Assembly: GCA_020428185.1 (NCBI GenBank)
Contig: JAGQNH010000109.1
Span: forward strand, 1 to 6,171
Length of the DNA: 6,171 nt
Direction of reading: 5' to 3'
From: Candidatus Saccharimonadota bacterium
GTDB taxonomy: Bacteria > Patescibacteriota > Saccharimonadia > Saccharimonadales > Saccharimonadaceae
Below are positions 1-5,391 of the stretch, one piece after another. Position 1 is the stretch's first letter, and every line of letters starts with the position of its first letter. The notes beneath the pieces were generated by a model that was not told where the DNA came from, made no database searches, and saw only the letters and a list, made by a program, of their open reading frames with translations. Position numbers and translations under genes: made by a program.

Positions 1-349
1 ACAGTTCGGTCGCAAGATCGGTGATTTTCAGGCCATCGGGTTCAAACTCGCAGACATGAAAACCCGTCTCGATGCGGCTCGACTGCTCGTCTACCGCGCC
101 GGCTGGATGGCTCGCAATCACAAGCAGTTCAACGCTGCCGAAGGTTCGATGGCCAAACTCTACGCCAGTGAAGCCGCCGTCTACATCACCGAGGAAGCAA
201 TCCAAATCCTCGGAGGCAACGGCTACACGCGGGACTACCCAGTCGAGCGCTGGCACCGGGACTCCAAGATCTTTACGATCTTTGAGGGTACTAGCGAAAT
301 CCAACGACTGGTGATTGCGCGCAAGATCACCGGCCTTCCTATCCGCTAG
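1..349 (+). CDS. Acyl-CoA dehydrogenase, C-terminal part (5' truncated by window edge)
   Basis: The gene is already open at the left edge; codons run in frame from base 2 and end with TAG at 347-349, giving 115 visible residues. They match the C-terminal four-helix domain of FAD-dependent acyl-CoA dehydrogenases, which oxidise acyl-CoA to trans-2-enoyl-CoA and pass electrons to ETF. Visible family signatures are [12 protein letters not shown] at the start, a [10 protein letters not shown] helix, [15 protein letters not shown] (FAD and dimer contacts), [17 protein letters not shown] and the closing IARKITG. The Glu of FEGTSEIQR lies where the catalytic base sits in medium- and short-chain enzymes. 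Many codons end in C or G, and GC is about 57% against about 43% in the next gene. An acyl-CoA dehydrogenase would be unexpected in a reduced Patescibacteria-type genome, so horizontal transfer or a chimeric contig should be considered. The family call is firm; chain-length specificity cannot be read. Confidence 0.93.
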   Translation, partial: QFGRKIGDFQAIGFKLADMKTRLDAARLLVYRAGWMARNHKQFNAAEGSMAKLYASEAAVYITEEAIQILGGNGYTRDYPVERWHRDSKIFTIFEGTSEIQRLVIARKITGLPIR

Positions 350-379
350 ACCACTGCACGTGTGACAACCTGCTAAAAC

Positions 380-393
380 GGCGAAGTATCGCC
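380..393 (+). other. Small hairpin downstream of the acyl-CoA dehydrogenase
   Basis: GGCGA (380-384) and TCGCC (389-393) form a 5-bp GC-rich stem with an AGTA loop. It has no T-tract of its own and lies just upstream of the strong terminator, so it may be an accessory 3' UTR structure or chance. Confidence 0.35.
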
Positions 394-396
394 TGC

Positions 397-443
397 AAGC
401 GGTACGTAGATTGTACGCAATACAATCTACGTACCGCTTTTTT
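397..443 (+). terminator. Rho-independent terminator with perfect 19-bp stem
   Basis: The left arm AAGCGGTACGTAGATTGTA (397-415) is exactly complementary to 421-439, with a CGCAA loop at 416-420. A run of six T (438-443) completes the terminator form. It lies 48 bases past the acyl-CoA dehydrogenase stop and upstream of the next promoter, so it should end transcription of the first gene. A perfect 19-bp stem is longer than usual for a terminator. Confidence 0.85.
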
Positions 444-455
444 CATTGTTCAAAA

Positions 456-484
456 TTGACATAGTATATAAAAAGTACTATAAG
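456..484 (+). promoter_or_regulatory. Near-consensus sigma-70 type promoter of the metallopeptidase gene
   Basis: TTGACA (456-461) is a perfect -35 box. A 17-bp spacer leads to TATAAG (479-484), a 5/6 match to the -10 consensus. Transcription should begin near 490-491, only about six bases before the ATG at 497. This rules against the in-frame TTG at 446 as the start, because that codon lies upstream of the promoter. Confidence 0.82.
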
Positions 485-496
485 AATAGTACAACT

Positions 497-1594
497 ATGG
501 AAGCTGCTTCACGCATCGAGAAGTGTTTAACCCACGCCGATAGATATGGGCTCTACTCGATTGGATCCGACATCGTCCATAATCCTCCTACTAGAGAATA
601 CGTGCACGGAGGATTACATGCGCTTCGAAACAATATCGTCAGTCTGCGCTCGTCAGATAATCCAGATGACAAGCGAGCCATCAAAGATATAAACAAATAC
701 TTCTTTAAAAGCGATTACTCTCATGCATTATCACATCTATATACCAATCTTGATCAACCAGTGCATACAAACGTAGTTGAATGGATGGCTTCAAGCACAG
801 ATCATGACCTAGAACAATTTTGCATCTGGAGCCTCAAGCGCAACATGCAGCTCACCGAATCAATCAATCGCGATAAGCCACAACTCGCCGAACACGCTCA
901 CAAAAAGACAGCTAAGCTGGAGAAGATTGGTTTTTTCCCAAAAACAGCATCCCGACTAATGGAGCAAGCAACTGAAGAATACAATCTCAAAGGAATGGAT
1001 ACATTCTTCAGTGGCGGACGCAGCGTCGTCGGTTTTTGCCTTGAAGACGACATCGTACTGTCCAATCAATACATTATGCGACGCTCTCAAAAATTTGCGG
1101 CTCCCATAATGAAACGGTATATGTTCCATGAATACCTGCATGGGGCGGGTCGTGGCAGAGGTTTTCTCGATGGCATCAAGCAACCCTTCTACTACAATCA
1201 TGTTATGGACGAAGCATTCGTAGAACATGCCACTGTAGTCGCGCACTCACCATTCCGTACAAAACACAACGTCATTCATCCAAAACAGCGATCAGCATAC
1301 AGCGATTTAAGTGTCTATACTCCTGAACGCACATTTTTGGCAGTCTTAAGCGACAATGCCGGCATCACAATTGAACAACTAGCGGAGACGTATTTTAGCA
1401 AACGAGGCGAAGAGCGCGGAGATCGCCTCAGAGAAGAGATCGAGAGAAAAATTGGAAAATTCTTCGGTACAATCCATAATTTCTTTGTATTCGCAGACAT
1501 CTATCAAAACACGATGCATCCACACCGTGACCCTTTCGTCTATAAGACAATCGACAGTCTAGTCACACCCCCCTCCGCCAATATCCTTAAATAA
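497..1594 (+). CDS. HExxH (gluzincin-like) metallopeptidase-like protein, unknown family
   Basis: This gene encodes 365 residues from the ATG at 497. The frame is open back to a TTG at 446, but a near-consensus promoter lies inside that stretch, so 497 is preferred. I do not recognise the family. The main feature is an HEYLH motif at residues 211-215 (HExxH, where both His bind zinc and Glu activates water). It is followed 23 residues later by MDEAFVEH, whose Glu239 (or Glu243) could be the third zinc ligand, giving a gluzincin-like arrangement. There is no signal peptide or membrane segment, so the protein is probably cytoplasmic. The N-terminal 200 residues are mixed alpha-helical without a motif I know, and the C-terminal part (about 300-325) is charged and helical. 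No Shine-Dalgarno precedes the start. It lies upstream of the glutaredoxin and Pup-ligase-like genes on the same strand but has separate promoters. Peptidase activity is inferred from the motif alone. Confidence 0.8.
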   Translation: MEAASRIEKCLTHADRYGLYSIGSDIVHNPPTREYVHGGLHALRNNIVSLRSSDNPDDKRAIKDINKYFFKSDYSHALSHLYTNLDQPVHTNVVEWMASSTDHDLEQFCIWSLKRNMQLTESINRDKPQLAEHAHKKTAKLEKIGFFPKTASRLMEQATEEYNLKGMDTFFSGGRSVVGFCLEDDIVLSNQYIMRRSQKFAAPIMKRYMFHEYLHGAGRGRGFLDGIKQPFYYNHVMDEAFVEHATVVAHSPFRTKHNVIHPKQRSAYSDLSVYTPERTFLAVLSDNAGITIEQLAETYFSKRGEERGDRLREEIERKIGKFFGTIHNFFVFADIYQNTMHPHRDPFVYKTIDSLVTPPSANILK

Positions 1595-1613
1595 GTTATA
1601 ATACGTAGTATAT

Positions 1614-1641
1614 TTGATTCGAAAGAAGCGTTTGATATACT
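1614..1641 (+). promoter_or_regulatory. Extended -10 promoter of the glutaredoxin gene
   Basis: TATACT (1636-1641) is preceded by TGA at 1633-1635, forming an extended -10 (TGnTATACT). TTGATT (1614-1619) can act as the -35 with a 16-bp spacer. Predicted start of transcription is near 1648. The region also holds inverted repeats: TAGTATAT (1606-1613) with ATATACTA (1635-1642), and TACTA/TAGTA around AGTA (1638-1651). Confidence 0.7.
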
Positions 1642-1653
1642 AAGTATAGTAAA

Positions 1654-1660
1654 GAGGGGG
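1654..1660 (+). promoter_or_regulatory. Shine-Dalgarno of the glutaredoxin gene
   Basis: GAGGGGG ends six bases before the ATG at 1667. It is an imperfect but purine-rich match to the anti-Shine-Dalgarno and fixes this start. Confidence 0.75.
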
Positions 1661-1666
1661 AATTCT

Positions 1667-1942
1667 ATGAGCGACACAAAACCACAAATTACAATTTACA
1701 GCACGAGTTGGTGTGCGTTTTGTCATACTGAGGCACAATGGCTCGATCACCTTGGGATTCCATATGTCAAAAAAGACATCGAAGAAGACAAAGAAGCCTA
1801 CGAGGAACTTATGCAAAAAAGCGGCGGCAACTACTCCGGAGTCCCTGTCACAGATGTGGCCGGCGATCTCATACTTGGATTTGATCGACCAAAACTACTT
1901 GATGCCATCAAGACACATAATCTCAACCCTTCGGCAAACTAA
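1667..1942 (+). CDS. Glutaredoxin-like thiol-disulfide oxidoreductase
   Basis: The 91-residue product is a single thioredoxin-fold domain of the glutaredoxin/NrdH/mycoredoxin type, expected in the cytoplasm. It opens with a beta strand (ITIYSTSW) leading to the dithiol active site Cys16-Ala-Phe-Cys19. Gly58-Val59-Pro60 supplies the conserved cis-proline, and GDLILGFDRPKL (66-77) matches the closing strand and helix of the family. Length is typical. The CAFC site differs from the classic glutaredoxin CPYC. The family includes reductases of protein disulfides, mixed disulfides and ribonucleotide reductase, and the substrate cannot be read here. The gene has its own extended -10 promoter, a clear Shine-Dalgarno and a terminator, so it is probably transcribed alone. 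The Pup-ligase-like gene starts 82 bases downstream. Confidence 0.93.
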   Translation: MSDTKPQITIYSTSWCAFCHTEAQWLDHLGIPYVKKDIEEDKEAYEELMQKSGGNYSGVPVTDVAGDLILGFDRPKLLDAIKTHNLNPSAN

Positions 1943-1961
1943 TACACAATATCATCACAAC

Positions 1962-1988
1962 AAAAGACGCCCAATCTGGGCGTCTTTT
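1962..1988 (+). terminator. Rho-independent terminator after the glutaredoxin gene
   Basis: AAAAGACGCCC (1962-1972) and GGGCGTCTTTT (1978-1988) form a perfect 11-bp stem with loop AATCT. The GC-rich upper part and flanking A and T runs make it a textbook terminator that could work in both directions. It ends 22 bases before the -10 box of the next gene. Confidence 0.93.
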
Positions 1989-2010
1989 CGTAATATTGTC
2001 TAAAATGTTG

Positions 2011-2016
2011 TATAAT
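2011..2016 (+). promoter_or_regulatory. -10 box of a leaderless promoter for the PafA-like gene
   Basis: TATAAT is a perfect -10 consensus ending eight bases before the ATG at 2025. Transcription should therefore start within one or two bases of the start codon. No Shine-Dalgarno is present. The -35 region (about 1988-1993, TCGTAA) is weak and abuts the upstream terminator stem. Confidence 0.7.
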
Positions 2017-2024
2017 CACACACT

Positions 2025-3461
2025 ATGATTGGTCGGGAGAACCACAACTATACTTTTGATGATTATCGCTACGATATGCCTGCGCGCGCCATGGGTAGCG
2101 AAACCGAATATACCAATGATAGTGATGTCGAAGGGGCAATTTACCAAAACGGATACGACGGTCCTCACAAAAAACTACTACGATTCGTCCGCCCAGAATG
2201 GTTTATATCACCTGGTCGACATATGACCCCAAGCGCCATCACCAAAAATGGCGGGGAACTATACCTCGACTTTACTGTTCTTGAATATTCGACTCCCGAA
2301 TGCACCACGCCACAAGAACTCGTTTTGCATGAACGCGCAGGAGAGACAATTGTATACGACACGATGATGAGCATCGGCATGCGCAATGGCAAAATACCAA
2401 AAGTCTACAAACGTAGCGGCTATACCGAAGTGATAGCAAACAATGAGCCATATCCAATACTAAACGAGATGAGCATCGGTCATCACGAAAGCTACTCAAG
2501 CATCAACGTCTTTTCAAACTTGCCATTATCGACACACTCAAACGAAATGAAAAAAATACCAGAAGCTCGCCAATTAGGTGATTTTCTCGCACTACGAAAA
2601 CTTATCGACGGTGTCGGTATGGTCGGCCAAGATCACTTCTCAATTACGCAAAAACCTCGCGCAATAAACTATCGGGCATTTGATCGCGAAGTTGGAGCCA
2701 ACGGCAAACGACCCTTTCGTCAAAACACATCACGATTAGAAGTCAGGAGTGGAGAAGGTAACAAATCAGACTGGGCAGTGGCGTTTAAGGTTGGCCTGAC
2801 ATCTTTGGTTCTGCGCCTTATCGAGCATGGCAAGTACCCACAACATCTTGAGCTATATGACCCGAATGTTACGGTATTAAAAATTGCCAAAGACCCTATG
2901 GCACTTGTCACACTCAAATCCGGCATCAACACAAAGGCAATCGAAGTACTAAAGGACATTGTCGATACCGCATACGCAGAATGTGAAAAATACGAAGACT
3001 TCCCAGAATACGAAAAACAAGCCTATGCGGATTTTGTCACATTTTATAATGACCTGCATCAGATTAGCCTTCCAGATCATGATGTATCGGCACTTTCCGA
3101 TCGCATCGATTGGGCAGCACGATACAAATTCTTCATTGACTATGGTGCGACATACGAAACCTTCACAGCTCGCAATCTCGAGCAAGTTCGGTACGATCTC
3201 CTATGGGATAGAATCGGCACAAAAGATATCGCACGCAAACGATTCGCAAAATTTGGGCATACGGCGCTCTGCGTAGATGTGCCCGAACCACCACGTACGC
3301 GTGCAGCCGCTCGTGTCAAAATCGTAAAAGACCTCTATGACAACGACAATCTACAATCTGTTGACTGGAACGCCGTCACGACAAAAGATGAATATAAATA
3401 CTCGCTTCAATATCCACTCAGCCAAGAAAGTGAAATACGCCGCCTAGGACTCTCTGGCTGA
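2025..3461 (+). CDS. PafA/Dop family protein (Pup ligase-like carboxylate-amine ligase)
   Basis: This 478-residue protein belongs to the Pup ligase/deamidase family, which shares the glutamine synthetase carboxylate-amine ligase fold. PafA uses ATP to join the C-terminal Glu of Pup to a lysine; Dop removes or deamidates Pup. Visible hallmarks: MGSETEY (23-29; Glu26 and Glu28 at the ATP/Mg site), NGGELYLD...EYSTPEC (75-93), where Asp82 matches the catalytic Asp of PafA (Asp64 in Mycobacterium), GHHESY (152-157, family GCHENY), RLEVRSGEGNKSDW (237-250, family RLHVIVGDSNMS), IDW (361-363) and PEPPRTRAAAR (420-430, family PPQTTRARLR). Glu26 to Asp82 is about the PafA spacing and lacks the long insertion typical of Dop, so a ligase-like enzyme is favoured. 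The family's conserved RDEPHAD segment is not preserved (here near NYRAFDRE), which suggests altered substrate recognition. Translation is probably leaderless. The gene end overlaps purF convergently. No Pup gene is visible. Confidence 0.87.
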   Translation: MIGRENHNYTFDDYRYDMPARAMGSETEYTNDSDVEGAIYQNGYDGPHKKLLRFVRPEWFISPGRHMTPSAITKNGGELYLDFTVLEYSTPECTTPQELVLHERAGETIVYDTMMSIGMRNGKIPKVYKRSGYTEVIANNEPYPILNEMSIGHHESYSSINVFSNLPLSTHSNEMKKIPEARQLGDFLALRKLIDGVGMVGQDHFSITQKPRAINYRAFDREVGANGKRPFRQNTSRLEVRSGEGNKSDWAVAFKVGLTSLVLRLIEHGKYPQHLELYDPNVTVLKIAKDPMALVTLKSGINTKAIEVLKDIVDTAYAECEKYEDFPEYEKQAYADFVTFYNDLHQISLPDHDVSALSDRIDWAARYKFFIDYGATYETFTARNLEQVRYDLLWDRIGTKDIARKRFAKFGHTALCVDVPEPPRTRAAARVKIVKDLYDNDNLQSVDWNAVTTKDEYKYSLQYPLSQESEIRRLGLSG

Positions 3462-4943
3462 GGGTAAGGGCAAGAATACCTTGCGATCCGTAGGGTACTC
3501 TCCGTTCACACAAGCCATGCACACTCCTCCAAGTTGTCGTTCAATAGTACCTTCGACACTCTGAGGAGTCCATTCTATAGCCTCGCGTAATCCGTCCTCT
3601 GTAATAAATCGCAGTGAATCAACGCCAAAATATTTTGCCATCTCATCAATATCAAGATTTTTCTTTCTTGCCAATAATTCTGATGGATTTCCCGTGTCTA
3701 TACCATATACGCATGGATTCATATGAGGTGGAAAACCGATCCTCAGATGTACACTACGCGCCCCAGCATCACGCAACTTGCGCACATACACACGCCCTGT
3801 CGTACCGCGAACCACAGAATCATCAACCACAACTACATCTTTACCACGCACCATAGCAGGTGTCACATTAAGCTTCAGTTCGGCAGTCGATGCTCGTAGC
3901 TCTTGATTAGCTAGTATAAATGTCCTGCCGACATATGGATTTTTGGTAATTGCACGAGCATAGCGAATACCCGTACTATCCGAGTATCCTATCGCCGTAT
4001 CACTTCCGGAATCAGGGATACCGACAACGACATCCGCAACAAAATTCGCATCCTCCATCCGCGCCAACATCCGACCAATATTCATTCGAATCTGCTGCAC
4101 ACTTCGGCCATAATACGATGTGTCGGGTCGTGCAAAATACGCGAATTCCATCGAGCACATTGCCGTTTGCTCGACATGATATATACTCTCTGACGTCGCA
4201 TCACTTCCATCGAGTGGCACCGTCCACAACATACCAGGCGCTACTTCCTTTGCTTCTGCCGTACTTGCATCGCGTAGCGGACCAAGTGCACTGTCTTCTG
4301 ATATAAAATAGTGATATTTATCAGTTCGTTGCTGAAATAATGGACGAAAACCCCAAGGATCTCTCGCCGCATACAAACACTTACCATCACTAGCAACGAT
4401 ACTATACCCACCACCGATACTCCGAAGAGTCTCGAGCAGACTTTCGCGAAATGTTTCGCCTCGCTCGATCATACGCTTATCGATTATATCCACCAAATAC
4501 TCTGTATCGGTCAAACCTCGTCGGTTTTCCAGCTCCTTAATATGACCATTCATCGCAATCATAAACAACGAATCCTTACCGCCAAGCGGATGTGCCTTCT
4601 CGGCAGCATCGCCACTTTTTTTGCCAGTTCCGTATCGCGTATGAGCGAGCGCCATAGACCCTTCGGGGAATCCAGTAAGATACCGACCGCCGGCAAACAC
4701 ATCGGTGATTAATCCTCGATCCTTTTGCGTAAAGAAACTATTCTGAGCCGTATTAAAAACAGATATGCCCGCACCATCTTCACCCCTGTGCTGCAGACCG
4801 AGCAAGCCTTGATACGCTTGAATACCCAGTGGTATATCGCGCGAATCATCACGATTACCATCAATCCGAGCAACCGCAAATACACCGCACTCTTCTCGAG
4901 GAATATCCTCCATCTCAATTTCCGGCATTTTTTCGGCAGACAT
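3444..4943 (-). CDS. purF: Amidophosphoribosyltransferase PurF
   Basis: The 499-residue enzyme catalyses the first committed step of purine synthesis, making 5-phosphoribosylamine from PRPP and glutamine. It is an Ntn-hydrolase glutaminase domain followed by a type I phosphoribosyltransferase domain. Cys19 (ECGVFAV) is the glutaminase nucleophile, so an 18-residue propeptide must be removed. HTRYGT (101-106), Asn132-Gly133 (oxyanion hole) and DPWGFRPL (195-202) complete the first domain. YARAITKNPYVGRTF is the flexible PRPP loop, and VVVVDDSVVRGTT (370-382) is the PRPP-binding motif with Asp374-Asp375. Cys263, Cys411, Cys475 and Cys478 match the four ligands of the 4Fe-4S cluster in the Bacillus-type enzyme. 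Length is normal. The ATG lies eight bases after a TATTAT -10 box with no Shine-Dalgarno. The 3' end overlaps the PafA-like gene by 18 bp, tail-to-tail, with no terminator seen between them. No other purine gene is in the window. Confidence 0.97.
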   Translation of the reverse strand: MSAEKMPEIEMEDIPREECGVFAVARIDGNRDDSRDIPLGIQAYQGLLGLQHRGEDGAGISVFNTAQNSFFTQKDRGLITDVFAGGRYLTGFPEGSMALAHTRYGTGKKSGDAAEKAHPLGGKDSLFMIAMNGHIKELENRRGLTDTEYLVDIIDKRMIERGETFRESLLETLRSIGGGYSIVASDGKCLYAARDPWGFRPLFQQRTDKYHYFISEDSALGPLRDASTAEAKEVAPGMLWTVPLDGSDATSESIYHVEQTAMCSMEFAYFARPDTSYYGRSVQQIRMNIGRMLARMEDANFVADVVVGIPDSGSDTAIGYSDSTGIRYARAITKNPYVGRTFILANQELRASTAELKLNVTPAMVRGKDVVVVDDSVVRGTTGRVYVRKLRDAGARSVHLRIGFPPHMNPCVYGIDTGNPSELLARKKNLDIDEMAKYFGVDSLRFITEDGLREAIEWTPQSVEGTIERQLGGVCMACVNGEYPTDRKVFLPLPSARES

Positions 4944-4951
4944 TTACAATC

Positions 4952-4981
4952 ATAATAGCAGAGCAGTATGGACATCGACAA
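4952..4981 (-). promoter_or_regulatory. Leaderless purF promoter
   Basis: Read on the minus strand, TTGTCG (4976-4981) is a 4/6 -35 match. It is followed after 18 bp by TATTAT (4952-4957), a 5/6 -10 match. The start of transcription should fall near 4945, one or two bases before the ATG at 4943. The -35 overlaps that of the divergent promoter on the other strand. Confidence 0.62.
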
Positions 4982-5003
4982 AAAATACTTTTTATGCTAT
5001 AAT
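4975..5003 (+). promoter_or_regulatory. Strong extended -10 promoter of the membrane GX3-repeat gene
   Basis: TCGACA (4975-4980) is a 5/6 -35 match. A 17-bp spacer leads to TATAAT (4998-5003), a perfect -10 with TGC at 4995-4997 giving an extended -10. Predicted start of transcription is near 5010, leaving a leader of about 28 bases. Confidence 0.82.
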
Positions 5004-5024
5004 AGTAATATACACTCACTAGCA

Positions 5025-5030
5025 AAAGGA
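5025..5030 (+). promoter_or_regulatory. Shine-Dalgarno of the membrane GX3-repeat gene
   Basis: AAAGGA ends seven bases before the ATG at 5038, and only four before the in-frame GTG at 5035. The spacing favours the ATG. Confidence 0.7.
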
Positions 5031-5037
5031 TAGAGTG

Positions 5038-5319
5038 ATGGAACCTTTCGGAATCGTTCTCACAGCGGCAATAATCATATTTATTTTCATATGCATTACG
5101 TCGCTACTGACCATCAAGATCAGGAGAAGTACCAACAGCATCTTAATAGATGCAAAACTGCAAGAAGCGTACCTGAGCGGCTACGACCTCGGTCATTCCG
5201 TCGGGAGGAGCCAAGGATTTACCGATGGCTACACCAAAGGTAAATACGATGGCAGTTTCGAAGGCACCGTGGAACGAGTAGTCACAGAGCTGGAAAATAT
5301 AGCCAACGGGAGCTACTAA
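5038..5319 (+). CDS. Single-pass membrane protein with eight-fold GX3 repeat, unknown function
   Basis: This gene encodes 93 residues. A hydrophobic segment at about residues 5-26 should be a membrane anchor, followed by a basic stop (KIRR, 27-30) that predicts a cytoplasmic C-terminus. After a short linker, glycines fall at residues 48, 52, 56, 60, 64, 68, 72 and 76: eight in a row with exact four-residue spacing. Aromatic and charged residues fill the gaps (for example GYDLG and GYTKG). The tail (77-93) is a short acidic helix. The pattern is like the deca-GX3 repeat of Yae1/ORAOV1 N-terminal domains, which is a resemblance and not proof of homology. Such spacing lets helices pack closely, so self-association or partner binding is plausible. 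It has a strong promoter, a Shine-Dalgarno and a terminator, and is divergent from purF. The function is unknown. An alternative start is the GTG at 5035. Confidence 0.83.
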   Translation: MEPFGIVLTAAIIIFIFICITSLLTIKIRRSTNSILIDAKLQEAYLSGYDLGHSVGRSQGFTDGYTKGKYDGSFEGTVERVVTELENIANGSY

Positions 5320-5325
5320 ATCCCG
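5307..5325 (+). other. Small hairpin over the stop codon of the GX3-repeat gene
   Basis: CGGGA (5307-5311) and TCCCG (5321-5325) form a 5-bp stem with a nine-base loop that contains the TAA stop at 5317-5319. It lies directly before the terminator. It could be a 3' structure or chance. Confidence 0.3.
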
Positions 5326-5330
5326 CTACA

Positions 5331-5374
5331 CCCCCGCACGTACCCCACAAGGGATAACGGCGGGGGCTTATTTT
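5331..5374 (+). terminator. Rho-independent terminator after the GX3-repeat gene
   Basis: CCCCCGC (5331-5337) pairs with GCGGGGG (5360-5366). Inside, CGT (5339-5341) pairs with ACG (5357-5359) and CCC (5344-5346) with GGG (5351-5353) around an ACAA loop. The tail CTTATTTT gives the U-rich run. It ends four bases before the next -10 box. Confidence 0.82.
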
Positions 5375-5378
5375 GCGC

Positions 5379-5384
5379 TATAAT
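5379..5384 (+). promoter_or_regulatory. -10 box of a leaderless promoter for the alpha/beta hydrolase gene
   Basis: TATAAT is a perfect -10 ending seven bases before the ATG at 5392, so transcription should start at or next to the start codon. There is no Shine-Dalgarno. The expected -35 position falls inside the preceding terminator stem and shows no match. Confidence 0.68.
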
Positions 5385-5391
5385 TAATACA

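Noticed and set aside
956..1246. 96-residue open frame on the minus strand inside the metallopeptidase gene
   Set aside because: It is antisense to the HExxH core, has no recognisable motif and no promoter or Shine-Dalgarno, so it is a shadow frame.
1597..1602. TATAAT just after the metallopeptidase stop as a second promoter
   Set aside because: No -35 match lies at 16-18 bp, and the extended -10 at 1633-1641 is better placed for the Shine-Dalgarno and ATG at 1667.
1713..2003. 96-residue plus-strand frame overlapping the glutaredoxin gene
   Set aside because: It runs through the terminator hairpin in a shifted frame and lacks any family motif.
2025..3461. Reading this gene as a depupylase/deamidase (Dop) or a glutamate-cysteine ligase
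   Set aside because: Glu26 to Asp82 spacing matches PafA and leaves no room for the long Dop insertion. The NGxxLYLD...EYxTPEC and PPxTRAxxR motifs are of the Pup ligase family. Dop-like activity is not fully excluded.
3950..4306. 118-residue plus-strand frame within purF
   Set aside because: It is antisense to well-conserved PurF codons, has low-complexity His/Pro/Ser composition and no start signals.
5035..5037. GTG at 5035 as start of the GX3-repeat gene
   Set aside because: It is only four bases from AAAGGA, while the ATG three bases later has better spacing and is the commoner codon. The difference is one residue.
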